64,000 nt of DNA from Thunnus maccoyii (Eukaryota; Chordata; Actinopteri; Scombriformes; Scombridae): positions 441,001 to 505,000 of the forward strand of contig NC_056553.1 in the NCBI RefSeq assembly GCF_910596095.1. The letters are read 5' to 3'. Position numbers and translations under genes: made by a program. Positions 53,870 to 64,000 of this stretch are shown here, one piece after another (the first letter of the stretch is position 1; each line of letters starts with the position of its first letter). The notes below the pieces were generated by a model that worked only from the letters and a program-made list of their open reading frames with translations, had not been told where the DNA came from and made no database searches.

Positions 53870-55200
53870 CTATTGTACGATTAATGGAAGTGTTTTGGAG
53901 TAATATGCAACGGGTCTTGACCTGTCACCATGCATCTGTGCTAACACTGCGGATGCGACAGTACCATTCTCTGCCACATAGAGGTGAAAAGTTAGCTTGT
54001 AATCCGGCAGTCCCAATGCTGGAGCTGTGCAGAGAAGGTATTTGATGTGACGAAAGGCTTGTTTCATTTCCTCATTCCACTGGATGCCGTTCGGAGCATC
54101 CTTGATGGTTGCCTTGCGCAATACAGAGTCATATGTGGCATAATCAGCCAACCATGCCCTACAATAGTTCACCAGACCCAGAAAGGATAGAAGTTCAGTC
54201 TTTGTCTTTGGTCTTTTAATGTCTTGTATCGCCTTCACTCGTTCTGGAGACAAATATCGGCATCCATCTCGTAAAACAAAGCCCAGATAATTGACCGCTG
54301 GCTGGCAAAACTGTAGCTTTGTAAGAGAGGCTTTGTGTCCACCCATGGCAAGATGCTTTAAGAGAGCAATAGAGTCTTGGAGGCAGTGAGACTCAGTTGG
54401 TGATGCTATGAGGATATCGTCAATATAAACACATAGCGTAGATGGTCCGGGTAAGGTCAATTGAGCCAGACGCATATTAACCGCTGAGGCGTAAACAGTT
54501 GCTGAATCAACAAAGCCCATTGGCAAGCGCCTCCACACATATCCCGATGTACAGGGATGGAGAAATATGCTGAGCATAAATCTACTACTGTGTAAAATTT
54601 AGAGTCTGCTGGCAGTGCTGCTAAAATGGAATTAACATCTGGTACTACCGGTGCAATGGGATAAACGGCTTCATTAACTTTTCTTAAGTCTTGTGTGAAC
54701 CGATATTTATTTGTTCCTTGCTTTAAAATTGGATTTATTGGCGTATTATTTTGAGATCTTCTCTTAACAATTACTCCTTGTTGCCGTAAACTTTCAATAA
54801 CCGGTTTAATTCCGTCTTCCTTTTCTTTAGAAAGTGGATATTGCTTAACGTAAACCGGATATTTGTTGGGATTAATTTTAGCTCGATAAGGTGGTATATT
54901 TAATAATCCAACATGATTAGCATGCAGTGCCCATAATTCTGTTGGAACTGACGCTAATATGGATGGCGTTTTCAATTGAATTTCTCTCATCGCATTCTCC
55001 ACGATCAGTGGTTTCATGTTATGCTGCAACGGTTTAATGAAGAAATGAGTTGGTTCCACATTATAAGACCATATGACATAGTCTTTGTTTTGATCTTTAT
55101 TATCTGGTACTTTCTCAAGGTATTCAATACATGATTTCACTAATGGATCAATATCTGTAAAGTCTGTGCGTACAGCACATACAGAAAATCAAATCTCTTT
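53870..55200 (-). pseudogene. ERV pol remnant: protease end and reverse transcriptase
   Basis: Two overlapping minus-strand frames carry RT blocks: KQYPLS, NTPINPILK, RFTQDLRKVN, TVVDLCSAYFSIPVH, and, after a frame shift near 54500, LPMGF and the polymerase motif YIDD followed by LGF and the connection domain (FLGLVNYCRAW). The protease is a stub. Confidence 0.85.
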
Positions 55201-55286
55201 AGTTGCTGTTTTCCACAATAATACAAGACCATTGGGAGACATGTAAAAACATGGTGTATTTTCATCCATTTCCTCTGTTGGCTGAG

Positions 55287-55560
55287 TCATGCGTTCCATA
55301 TCACATTTCCTGCAGCGGCTGTTTCAGACGGCTGGTTCGGTGTCTGTGTTCGAGGTTGTGCGTATGGGTGTGTATTATTGATAAAATTTGCTCCTGTGTT
55401 TGTCTGTCTTTGACATTCTTCCTGCCATTTTAGTTCACAATCTTGCCCAATGTCCCATCTGTTGACAATAATGGCATACATCAGATGGATTTCGCCTTGC
55501 TCCACGTCCAATCCCATTCCTGTTGAAGTTTCTCCCCATTCTTGTCATCTACCTGTAACC
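55287..55560 (-). pseudogene. ERV gag remnant: nucleocapsid
   Basis: A basic stretch precedes one Cys-x2-Cys-x4-His zinc knuckle (CHYCQQMGH). A frame break falls between the His and the last Cys. Matrix and capsid are missing; only about 200 bp separate this from the LTR. Confidence 0.6.
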
Positions 55561-55744
55561 TGCTCTCTGTGTGGGGGACCCAACACTGCCCCCCACCCCA
55601 AATAATAATTTAATTCAGTCCCATATAGCCAATAGAACAACATCACACCACATCATCCAAAAACCAGGTACTTCGCAGTGAGCAGTCAGGTAAGCAGTGA
55701 AATTTAGAATATCACAAACATCTGCTTACCTGATATCTCGTCAC

Positions 55745-55762
55745 CGGCTGTTCGTGACGCCA
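55745..55762 (-). other. ERV primer-binding site
   Basis: Two bases after the 5' LTR the minus strand reads TGGCGTCACGAACAGCC, with the TGG expected opposite a tRNA CCA end. I could not assign the tRNA. Confidence 0.55.
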
Positions 55763-55764
55763 AA

Positions 55765-56200
55765 TGAAAGGAAGGATGTGTGATGATATCGTTCAAAGGA
55801 AGAGCTGACGAAGTTCTTATTTTGAAGACGTTTATTAGACGATGGCCATCGGGTCCATTCCATGTACAAAGATGGTCTGGGCACCGTACCCCTGTCGGTG
55901 CATAGCTTATATGGGGTTACACATCTGTATCTTATCACATGAATAACATAGGTTTTCCATGGGCACTAATTCCAATCAAGTGGTTGACAGCTACCTCACA
56001 ACATATTATGTATCATTACATACCACATCTGGAACAGCTCCAAACTTGACCATAAACCCATTATTTGTATTTAAAGGTCCCCCCAAGAAGGGCTATATCA
56101 TATTACCTAAAATGGCATGCAAATTATGGAATATTTAGGTCATCTGTCCAACATCCAAAATCAGTAAGATACATAGAGTCAGATAAAAGTCATACTAACA
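55765..56200 (-). repeat. ERV 5' LTR
   Basis: 436 bp, starting TGTTAGTATG and ending CTTTCA on the minus strand. Contains an ATATAAG TATA-like box (plus about 55905-55912) and AATAAA (plus 55831-55836). Lacks about 13 bp present in the 3' LTR. Confidence 0.9.
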
Positions 56201-56214
56201 GATGATTATGATGT

Positions 56215-56425
56215 AACAAGAGCTGCAACATCTAGTTGGTTAATCGATTAGTTTTGATAATTGATTAATTGTTTTTAGTCATTTTGTTTTGCAGAAATTC
56301 TTAAATGTGAATATTTTCTGGTTTCTTTTGTCTCTAAAGTGTCTTTGATGACATTTTATAGATCAAACGACTAATTGATTAATGAAAATAATCATTAGTT
56401 GCAGCACTAAATGTAACTTGCCTTT
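56215..56425. repeat. Common fish repeat (CGATTAGT..TTAATTG family)
   Basis: GTTAATCGATTAGTTTTGAT..., ATTTTATAGATCAAACGACTA and AATAATCATTAGTTGCAGC; inverted relative to the copy at 45418. Confidence 0.55.
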
Positions 56426-56432
56426 TTTTAGG

Positions 56433-56897
56433 GCTGTCAATCAATTAAAAAGATTAAACTAATTAATTTGCTGTGATTAATCGCAATTAATTGTTTTGTT
56501 TTTTTCTGAATATTGAAGCTTTGCAATAATGAATATAAAACTGTAAACTCATAGAATTAATGCAGAATCAAGGAAATAAATTCAAATATGTTTTTTTTGT
56601 TTAATATAATCTTTTTAACTTTGAACACAGATTCTGTCCTGTGAACAGAAATAATAACAACAGCTGAGTTTCACTGACACATGAAGACACAGATGTTTTT
56701 CAGCCTCTCTGGCTGCTTCAGGTTGTCCAGTTTCATGTGATACCAGTATACCCAGTTTCATGTGATTCCAGTATCTTCAGTCTGTATTTAAACCTGATCA
56801 CAGCCTCTGACAGACAGTAACGTCTTAATCAGTTATTTTTAAATGCGTCAAATATTTCAAATGAATTCAAAAATCAAGGCGTTAATTTTGACAGAAC
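56433..56897. mobile_element. MITE with AGGGCTGTCAA ends
   Basis: Left end AGGGCTGTCAATCAATTAA with TGTGATTAATCGCAATTAA; right end GCGTTAATTTTGACAGAACT, inverted with two mismatches. This is a recognisable widespread teleost element. No coding capacity. Confidence 0.55.
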
Positions 56898-57700
56898 TAC
56901 TTTTTTCAACCCATTTGAAGTTCCTCCAGAATAAAAGCGTCTCTGAGCAGTTTAACACCTGCAGGATTTATGACATCACAACCAGTCTGGAGCCAATCAT
57001 GGTCCAGTATGCGACTGACACCAGTGTGATGTGGAAACTTGAAGCCTCCAGTGAACAAACACTGAGATGAACTTTACAGTGAAGGAGGAACATCTGGAGT
57101 CCAGCAGGAAAACTTTAAAAACCAACAACACAGATTCACAGATTCTGGAGTTTTAATGAGGTTAGAAGATGTTAGAAGAGTTTTTAACCAGGTGATAAAA
57201 ATAGACTTTTTTTAATTTCTTAAAACATGTCTGGAGAGCATCTTAAACATTCATTATTGGACCATTTGGAACCAAACTGCATAAACAAGCTTCTCATTCT
57301 GGTTTTAATAACTGTCTGCTGTCGGGTCATAAAGGCAGCGATGCTTTGTAGAACAGACAGTGTGGTGTTGAATGAATGAGGTTTTTATTATTGTGTCATA
57401 CAAACATACTTACAAGACACCATGACTTCATATAAACCAGCTGCACAGCTGCAAACACCAGTCCAGAAATAGAAAACCAGCTTGAACAATTTTCACAATC
57501 AAATCTTCAGACCTGACGGAAACATTTATGATATAAAAGTCTTTTCCAGGCTTTTGAGACACATTTAGAAAACTGAAACACATCAGAATTAAGTTTTTAT
57601 CATCTGTACAGCAGAATATTTCATCTGTTCCTCCAGAGGAAGAACAGCAGCTCTGCAACTAAAGATGTTCTACATAAACTAGATGTAACATGTGTTTGAT
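56898..57700. other. Intron segment, no gene
   Basis: Unique-looking; frames under 80 codons without domains. Confidence 0.45.
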
Positions 57701-57706
57701 ATGTAC

Positions 57707-58311
57707 ATACTGTACTGTACTATACTGCACTGTACTGTACTGTACTGTACTGTACTGTACTGTACTGTACTGTAATTACTATACTGTACTGTACTGTACC
57801 GTACTCTACTGTACTGTACTGTACTGTACTGTACTGTACCGTACTCTACTGTACTGTACTGTACTGTACTGTACTGTACTGTACTGTAAATACTGTACTG
57901 TAATTACTCTACTGTACTGTACTCTACGGTACTATACTGTACTGTACTGTACCTCGCTGTACTATACTGTACTATACTGTTCTGTACTCAACTGTACTGC
58001 ACTGTACTGTACTGTACTGTGCTGTACTATACTATACTCTACTGTACTGTACTGTACTCTACTGTACTGTACTGTACTGTACCGTGCTGTACTATACTGT
58101 ACTGTACTGCACTGTACTGTACTCTACTATACTGTACTATACTGTACTATACTGTACTATACTGTACTGTACTGTACTGTACTGTACCGTGCTGTACTAT
58201 ACTGTACTATACTGTTCTGTACTGCACTGTACTATACTGTACTATACTGTACTATACTGTACTCTAATGTACTGAACTGTACTGTACGGTACTATACGGT
58301 ACTGTACTGTA
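57707..58311. repeat. (GTACT)n pentanucleotide satellite
   Basis: About 120 units of GTACT with scattered ATACT, CTACT and GCACT variants. Open frames of Tyr/Cys/Leu/Thr (LYCTVLYCT) are by-products. Confidence 0.95.
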
Positions 58312-58478
58312 TGTTCTTCATTTTAAACTTTTCTTTCGCTTTTACATTTGACTTGTGAAACTTTGGAAACAAACTGAACCCATAAAACTGTGAGAAAACA
58401 CAGAGCCGTGTGTACAAGATCATATGACTTCTTACTCGTTCTCAGTCTGCTTCTTAAGCCAATTTAGGCTTTTAGCTG

Positions 58479-58480
<2 letters not shown>

Positions 58481-58524
<44 letters not shown>
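58481..58524. repeat. (CA)n microsatellite
   Basis: About 22 CA units; faces a (GT)n at 58592-58661 about 70 bp away in opposite sense. Confidence 0.95.
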
Positions 58525-58527
<3 letters not shown>

Positions 58528-58591
58528 GAGTAACCTTTAATAGTGTTAGTGTTCGCAGCGATGTGTGGTCACATAGAGCCTGTCATCTCCT

Positions 58592-58661
<70 letters not shown>
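58592..58661. repeat. (GT)n microsatellite
   Basis: About 34 GT units; another short GT run at 58729-58762. Confidence 0.95.
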
Positions 58662-58662
<1 letters not shown>

Positions 58663-58725
58663 ATCTTGCTCTTCATTCTCTGTCAGATCTTCACTTCACC
58701 TGTGCATTGATTGAAATAATGAGCT

Positions 58726-58762
<37 letters not shown>

Positions 58763-58763
<1 letters not shown>

Positions 58764-59834
58764 TCATGTTTCATGGAAAGAAGAGAGAGTAGTGAGGACG
58801 AACTGAAGGAAGTAAAGTAAAACTACCAGTGAGAGGAGACTGGAGCACTGACTGACTAACGACTAACGTTACGACCACAGTCTGTAAACAAAGACACTCG
58901 CTGGTTTCACTGGAACCAGTTTGAAACTCAGAGTTGCAGCTAACAGGCCAGAAATCATTAACAATTAACATTAAACGTAATGAAATATTGCAACAGCGAG
59001 AGCCAGCTGTCAGTCACAGCTGTCAGTCAACGCCCACGCAGCAGAGCAATAGTTTCCAAAATGACCACCAGCTCACTTATCAGAGGGTCTGAATGTAGAG
59101 ACTGAGACCAGAACTGTGACTGACTTCATGAGGCTTGTTGTTTGAGAGTCAGCTGGCGGCCGTCGGTGGCACTTTAAGATGCTTCAGACTGAAGACGTGA
59201 AGCTGCTGGTTGGTTTTGAGACGACTGTGTCTCCTTTGACTCTGATGAAGACGCAGTCATGTCGAGACACTGGTCTGTTTGCACTGTTAAAGGTCAGTGT
59301 GCTCCAGTCTCTCTATCTGAAGTCTATGATTCTCTTCTCTAAAGTTAAACTACACTGGTTCATTTGCACTGCACTCAGAATTCCAGAAACATCAGATCAC
59401 GTCCGTCACGACGTGCTCGACCACAAGCTGACGTCTTTAAATTGTCCGAGCAGCTGGCGGCTCTGAACCGTGTGAGTGTTTGCTGAGAGGTTCAGGGCGT
59501 TTCAGACGTGCTCATTAAAAGACGAGTGACACAGAAGACGTAGAGCTGATATTGTTACTGTGTTTCAGTCCTTCATGTCTCTATAATCTGGTTTGTTCAG
59601 TCTGTGGTTTTACCTGCTGACTGCAGCTCTGATCACAGCTACTCACCACTAAACTGCAACAGCAGAAACATTAACATAAAGAGGAAACATTTTAATGAAC
59701 ATATCTGAAAAACTGAGAACAAATTTGATCAGTTTTCCTGTTTTATCTTGTTGCACCTGAAGCTTGATGGAGGTTTTTCTGTTCGTGCTTCTGGTGAACG
59801 TTCAGGAACCCTGGAGGACTTCATGGTTAAATAT
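58763..59834. other. Intron segment, no gene
   Basis: Frame 59179-59466 has no domain or splice support. Confidence 0.4.
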
Positions 59835-59835
59835 T

Positions 59836-60060
59836 AAAGGGACAGTTTGGATTTTTTGAAGCGGGGTTGTCTGAGGTACTGATCCACAGTCAGTGTATCA
59901 GCTGCAGTAGATTTGGGTCGACTCGCTCCCGGTTTGGAGAAGCAGACGGGAAGCTGAGCAGCTGTCGATGGAGACAGTTTCACAGCTTTACCTTTCCTTT
60001 GGCGCTACGTCTCCTCATGCCGAGCAGCAGCAGCACTTCCTGACCCGAACAGCTGATCAT
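59836..60060 (+). repeat. Widespread fish repeat (AAAGGGACAGTTTGGATTTTT)
   Basis: AAAGGGACAGTTTGGATTTT..., TGAGGTACTGATCCACAGTC and GGTTTGGAGAAGCAGACGGG follow the order of a very common teleost repeat often found in introns and UTRs. Confidence 0.6.
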
Positions 60061-60469
60061 GAGGAAGCTTTAAACACCAGCTGAAAGTCCACAAACGTCT
60101 AATCAGTGACCCTCTCTCTCCTCTCTTCACATATCATATTATGACATTATTTATGTTAAAGCAACAAAAAGAAATGAATAAAACATGTCGTTAATCTCTT
60201 CCTGAATCCAACAGCCATCTGAATTTACTGTGACTCTCTGCTTTTCTTATTACATTTCTCATTTTTCACGCTCACCTCCCGCTCGCACTTTCATGCTTCA
60301 TGTTTGTATTTCAGTAATTTAAAAAATGCATAAATCTTTGTTCCCTTTAATCTCCTCACAAATCCACATCAGAGCTGTGAATTATCTGCAGCAACAGAAG
60401 GAGGAAAGTTCCAGTTTTCCACTTAATAAAGCAGGACTTCCTCAGTGTGTTTGTGGTCGGTCCGCGCTG

Positions 60470-60640
60470 GATTTAAGCCGTTAACGGCGATTCAGCGGGA
60501 GAAAGGAACCCCGGCGGGCTGAGGCGCTGAGCCGTCTCCGCGGTGATCGTACCCGGTGGCCTCTGGGATTAATCTGCTGCCTTCAGACGCAGTGTCTGCA
60601 AACCAAACGGGGATTAAAGGAGGCCGGATTAAGACTCCTT
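60470..60640. promoter_or_regulatory. GC-rich island with clustered GGATTA motifs
   Basis: Three GGATTA sites (60566, 60611, 60626) in 66 bp within a GC-rich, CpG-containing patch. GGATTA/TAATCC is the site of OTX/PITX/GSC-class homeodomains. Enhancer role is inference. Confidence 0.3.
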
Positions 60641-61350
60641 TTGTTTAACGTGTGAGATGAGATAGAAGCTGAGGAGGAGGATTTGTGTTTCTGAGAGAGC
60701 ACAGAGGGAGGCTGGTGTCAGCGCTAAGCTCTGTCACTGAGATCCAAATCTCCCTCAGTCCCTGAACTCACCACAGGACAGTTCAGACTTTAATATTTCA
60801 GCTGCTGCTCGAGGTTGGATTCACATACACGGAGAGAATAATGAGGATCTTAAATTGATCGTTTTCATTCTCCACATCGACGTGTTTGATGTTTATAACA
60901 AACGTCTTCTGTCGTAGCCTGGTGATACCATCATATCTGTTATCATAAGTTTTAATTCCAATCATACTGAAATTAAAAAAGTAAGAAATTCAGCTATTAG
61001 AGCTTCTGTTTTGCACGTGTGAACCAGTTAGTGTCAGACTGTTACACACTTCGTTGCATTAATATATTCCATGTTATTGCACTATATATTATTTTTTATT
61101 AACTCTGCGATGCCACATCCAATCCCAACACATAAAACACATTTAAATGACTCTGAAGTGGCCAGCTGCATCACCGAGGGTCAGGTGACCAACAGGTCAA
61201 CAAACCGTCCAATCAGCTACAGCTTTAAAAACACAAGAGGCTCATAACTGATCAATACAACGATCAGTCGGTATAAAAGATACTGTGGTAGTTATCAGAC
61301 AACTATACTGATGAATGATTATACTGTATGAATAGATTACTACATGCATA

Positions 61351-61436
61351 AATGACTAGATGGATAAATATATATATATATATATATTTATCCATATAGT
61401 CATTTATATATATATTATATATATATATAAATTACT
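61351..61436. repeat. AT palindrome and (AT)n run
   Basis: 61351-61404 is a near-perfect palindrome (AATGACTAGATGGATAAATA... with one mismatch), followed by another AT-rich run. Confidence 0.85.
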
Positions 61437-61716
61437 ATATGGCTGATTAGTGAGAGTCTGGAATCTGAGTAAAGTGTTTAGTGTCCGTTATATCAGGAGG
61501 GTTTTCAGACTCAGCTCAGGACTATCAGGTCTGGAGGTGAGGGGGCACCTGAACATATCATGTGACCATCGCCATGGCAGCAGAGCATCTCCTTTACAGC
61601 AGGCAGTTTGTATATTTGTCAAAGCGAGACGTTCCTCAGATTAACCAAATTATTTCTCTGACATCAGATTATGAAAAGAGTCAGCATGTCTTCAAAAGAT
61701 TACAACCCACTGCTGG

Positions 61717-61797
<81 letters not shown>
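61717..61797. repeat. (GT)n microsatellite
   Basis: About 40 GT units. Confidence 0.95.
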
Positions 61798-61798
<1 letters not shown>

Positions 61799-61877
61799 AA
61801 TCCCTGTCCAGAGATGTCAGTCTGATTAGTGTTGTGGCCCAAATCCCTGATCATATTCATAGGATTATTGTTTGAAG

Positions 61878-61934
<57 letters not shown>
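61878..61934. repeat. (GT)n microsatellite
   Basis: About 28 GT units. Confidence 0.95.
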
Positions 61935-61936
<2 letters not shown>

Positions 61937-62880
61937 ACGACTTGAAGACAGAGTGAACTAATGAGACAGGGATTAGTGTGTGTTTGAGTGTGTGTGTGTG
62001 TATTATCAGTATAATCTGTGTTAAGATGCTTCCTGCCTGATCAGCAGGTTTGAAACTTAAAACACTTGTTTAACACACAGACTCAGTCGTACTCGTGCAC
62101 TAGTGAGGACGTTCTCTGGGTTTCTTCGTCTTCGTCGGTCTTCCTCTGACTGAGGAAGACCTCCAGTGTTATTGCGAATAAGATCACCTGAACCTGAACT
62201 CTGTCGCTCATCCTGAGAGCAGGAGAGAGAGAGAAGGAAGGAAGTCGGGGAGATGAATGTTTAAGACTGTCTGTCTGTCTGTTCGGTGCCGGTGGAGAGA
62301 CAAAAGGAAGGAAGGAGGAAAGGATAAATATTTTATTAAGATTTTAACGCTCTCTAAAATCATAATCATTATGATAATTATCAGGAAAGTGCTGCCAGCT
62401 AACAGATAACTACTGACACACACACACACAGCGCTACAGGAGCGAGTGTGTGTGTGTCAGTAGAGCCTGCAGGGACTTCAGGCCCAGGAGCTGCTATTTA
62501 ACCTATATTACTACAGTAAATATTCATACGCAGCTAATATCTGTGAGCGTGTGTGTGTGTGATCAGAGTGTGTTTAAATATTAATCCTGTTTCTGGCTCT
62601 GTGGAGCCGAGCTGAGCTGGATCCAGCCAGGAAGATCTGAAGCAGGTGTTCACTGAACTGACCAATCAGAGGACGGCTTTCAGCTGTAAACGCTGTCGCA
62701 GGTTTTGAGCTTGTTTGGATCAATTCTATCTAACAAAGTGCGGATCAGATACTGTCTGTGGAGACACACTTTCTTCTTCTATGGTTATAAAATGTTGAGT
62801 TTTAGTCTTTGCAGCATGTTCTCTGCTCTGATGACGAGCAGAGACGGAGCTGCCCGGTGTTTCATCTATACGATCTGTCC
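61935..62880. other. Intron segment, no gene
   Basis: Short CA/GT patches at 61976-62000 and 62416-62458; otherwise unique-looking, without coding support. Confidence 0.4.
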
Positions 62881-63158
62881 AACCAGCGATGTGACGGTAT
62901 ATATCGTTTATATCGTGGTGTCGCAAATCACACACACAAATCACATGTGTTCTTCCGTATAGTTGGATGTACGAAGGCAAGACGACATAAACAAACATGG
63001 AGGAGTCCAACGAGGAGCTCGTACCTAAGAAAGGGGGCTACCTCACCTCTGTCGTATGGACGTGGTTCGACCGGTTCCCCTCGTCAGACTCAAACACCAA
63101 CAACCTCTTTAACCACCTGCACAAAGGTCACGTCAACAGCAGAGTGCTCCCCGTATAG
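62880..63158 (+). pseudogene. hAT (ZBED-type) transposase 5' relic
   Basis: After an ATATATCGTTTATATCGTG leader typical of these hAT ends, an ATG at 62997 opens a 53-codon frame: ELVPKKG, SVVWTWF, then SNTNNLFNHLHKGH and a stop. This is the start of a BED zinc finger, but the segment with the CxxC pair is deleted between WTWF and SNT, leaving only the His side. Non-functional. Confidence 0.6.
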
Positions 63159-63768
63159 CAAAGATTCACAGTCAGCAGGAGGATTAATGTTAATGTCCAA
63201 CATATGAAGCCGCCTGTCTCTGGTTTGAGGTCTGGTTCACATACTGATTCTTTCATTTACTATAAATTCCTCATCTGCAGTTGTTTTTCTTGCCTCTTGT
63301 TTACCTGATGTCATGTTGTTTATACTCTATCTTAGTTGTTTATCTTATTGTTACTGTGTATAATCTCAACTGAAACAGGTGACGTGTGTTATTCTGCACA
63401 AAAAGAGTCAAGTTATAAATATGAAGAGGTCTGTCTCAGGTTTACTTTGGAGGCAGTGGGAGAGTCCAGCATCCTTTGTGTGTAGAAACCGAGTCAGCAG
63501 TCGATGTTCCTGATAACACTTCAGGCTTCCACAGCGACAGAACGAACCCTCAAAGTTGTATAAACAGGATTTGAAGCAGAAAAGATGATTTCCACGGCGG
63601 CTTTCTGTGAAATCAAACTGACACTCGTACCGTCGGCCTGCGGTCGGTGCGTTCACTGCCCTCTGTAAACACGAGAGACGCCACGCGGCCGCCCGGCTGA
63701 GCGCGCTCAGTGCGTGACGACCTCCTGCTTCCTGAGACGTTTCTGTACTGAGGACGAGTTTTTGGGTC

Positions 63769-63770
<2 letters not shown>
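63159..63770. other. Intron segment, one unassigned frame
   Basis: A 120-codon minus-strand frame (63770-63408) is Cys/Arg-rich but matches no family I know and has no promoter or splice support. Left uncalled as a gene. Confidence 0.35.

Positions 63771-63829
<59 letters not shown>
63771..63829. repeat. (GT)n microsatellite
   Basis: About 29 GT units. Confidence 0.95.
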
Positions 63830-63830
<1 letters not shown>

Positions 63831-64000
63831 TCCTCAGGCTGCTCAGACTCTTAATGTGCCACCAGACTCTGATTAACGATTGGCTGAATGTGTGTCAGAG
63901 CGTAACCGCAGGAAACCAAGAGTCACCGCTGGGATTGGTCGAGGTTAACGGAGGTTAAAGACACACAGACGGAAGTCAGATCAGTGATTCAAGGAGATAT

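Larger units (their letters stand above)
51168..56200 (-). mobile_element. Defective endogenous retrovirus (provirus)
   Basis: About 5.0 kb between two LTRs in the same orientation, flanked by the 5-bp duplication GATGA (51163-51167 and 56201-56205). Minus-strand order: 5' LTR, primer-binding site, a nucleocapsid remnant, RT, RNase H, integrase, a short envelope tail, polypurine tract, 3' LTR. The single zinc knuckle, the NKTTGLSPHE block and the WIHASR motif in the integrase C-terminus point to a gamma/epsilon-like (class I) fish ERV. Most of gag and most of env are absent, and frames are broken by stops, so it cannot encode virus. It lies antisense in the first intron of the ptprm-like gene. 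Confidence 0.9.

Noticed and set aside
57690..58358. 222-codon frame of LYCTVLYCT repeats
   Set aside because: Translation of the GTACT satellite.
63408..63770. 120-codon Cys/Arg-rich minus-strand frame
   Set aside because: No homology recognised, no exon borders; probably chance in GC-rich DNA.

Overview
The window looks like nuclear DNA of a ray-finned fish, probably a percomorph teleost. It is AT-leaning and intron-rich, crowded with microsatellites and minisatellites, and full of dispersed repeats typical of teleosts. It carries a fish-type NLR with FISNA, NACHT and LRR modules, an intronless fish-type TRIM gene, and a gene order (lrrc30 next to a ptprm-like first exon, same strand) that I recall from vertebrate chromosomes. 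No prokaryotic features, CRISPR array, rRNA or tRNA were seen.

Layout. 1-11.3 kb: no intact gene; repeat copies, three LINE relics, two inverted-repeat-bounded elements and an inverted copy of the 3' UTR of the TRIM gene found further right. 11.3-12.4 kb: inverted copy of a composite repeat abutting the 3' end of the NLR gene. 12.4-25.1 kb, minus strand: an NLRC3-like NLR gene rebuilt by splice sites into ten coding exons: two short N-terminal exons, a RING exon, one 1,837-bp FISNA-NACHT exon and six LRR exons of exactly 174 bp. All joins keep the frame. 25.1-27.2 kb: spacer shared by two divergent immune genes. 27.3-30.05 kb, plus strand: an intact 511-residue TRIM gene (RING, one B-box, coiled coil, PRY-SPRY) with 3' UTR. 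30-35 kb: spacer with a hAT-like MITE and an about 1.1-kb minisatellite. 35.2-41.35 kb, plus: a seven-exon LRR gene, best match lrrc30, 285 residues, whose introns 5 and 6 and 3' end are each filled by a minisatellite. 41.7-43.8 kb: composite repeat and spacer. 43.85-44.24 kb, plus: a CRE-bearing promoter, a GA-rich 5' UTR and a signal-peptide first exon best explained as ptprm. 44.24-64 kb: most likely the large first intron of that gene, holding many simple repeats, a defective endogenous retrovirus in antisense with two LTRs and a target duplication, a 600-bp pentanucleotide array, a decayed BED-finger (hAT) relic and a small cluster of K50-homeodomain-type motifs.

How it fits together. 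The left half is an innate-immunity island in which an NLR and a TRIM with similar RING domains are transcribed away from each other, each flanked by an ISRE-like motif. The right half looks like a conserved lrrc30-ptprm block. The most striking structure is at lrrc30: the intron-5 array repeats the sequence of the exon-5 splice donor about 80 times, and the 3' array repeats the last coding codons plus stop. Gene models rest on splice-site reading and phase checks done by hand; family names come from recognising motifs, not from a search.
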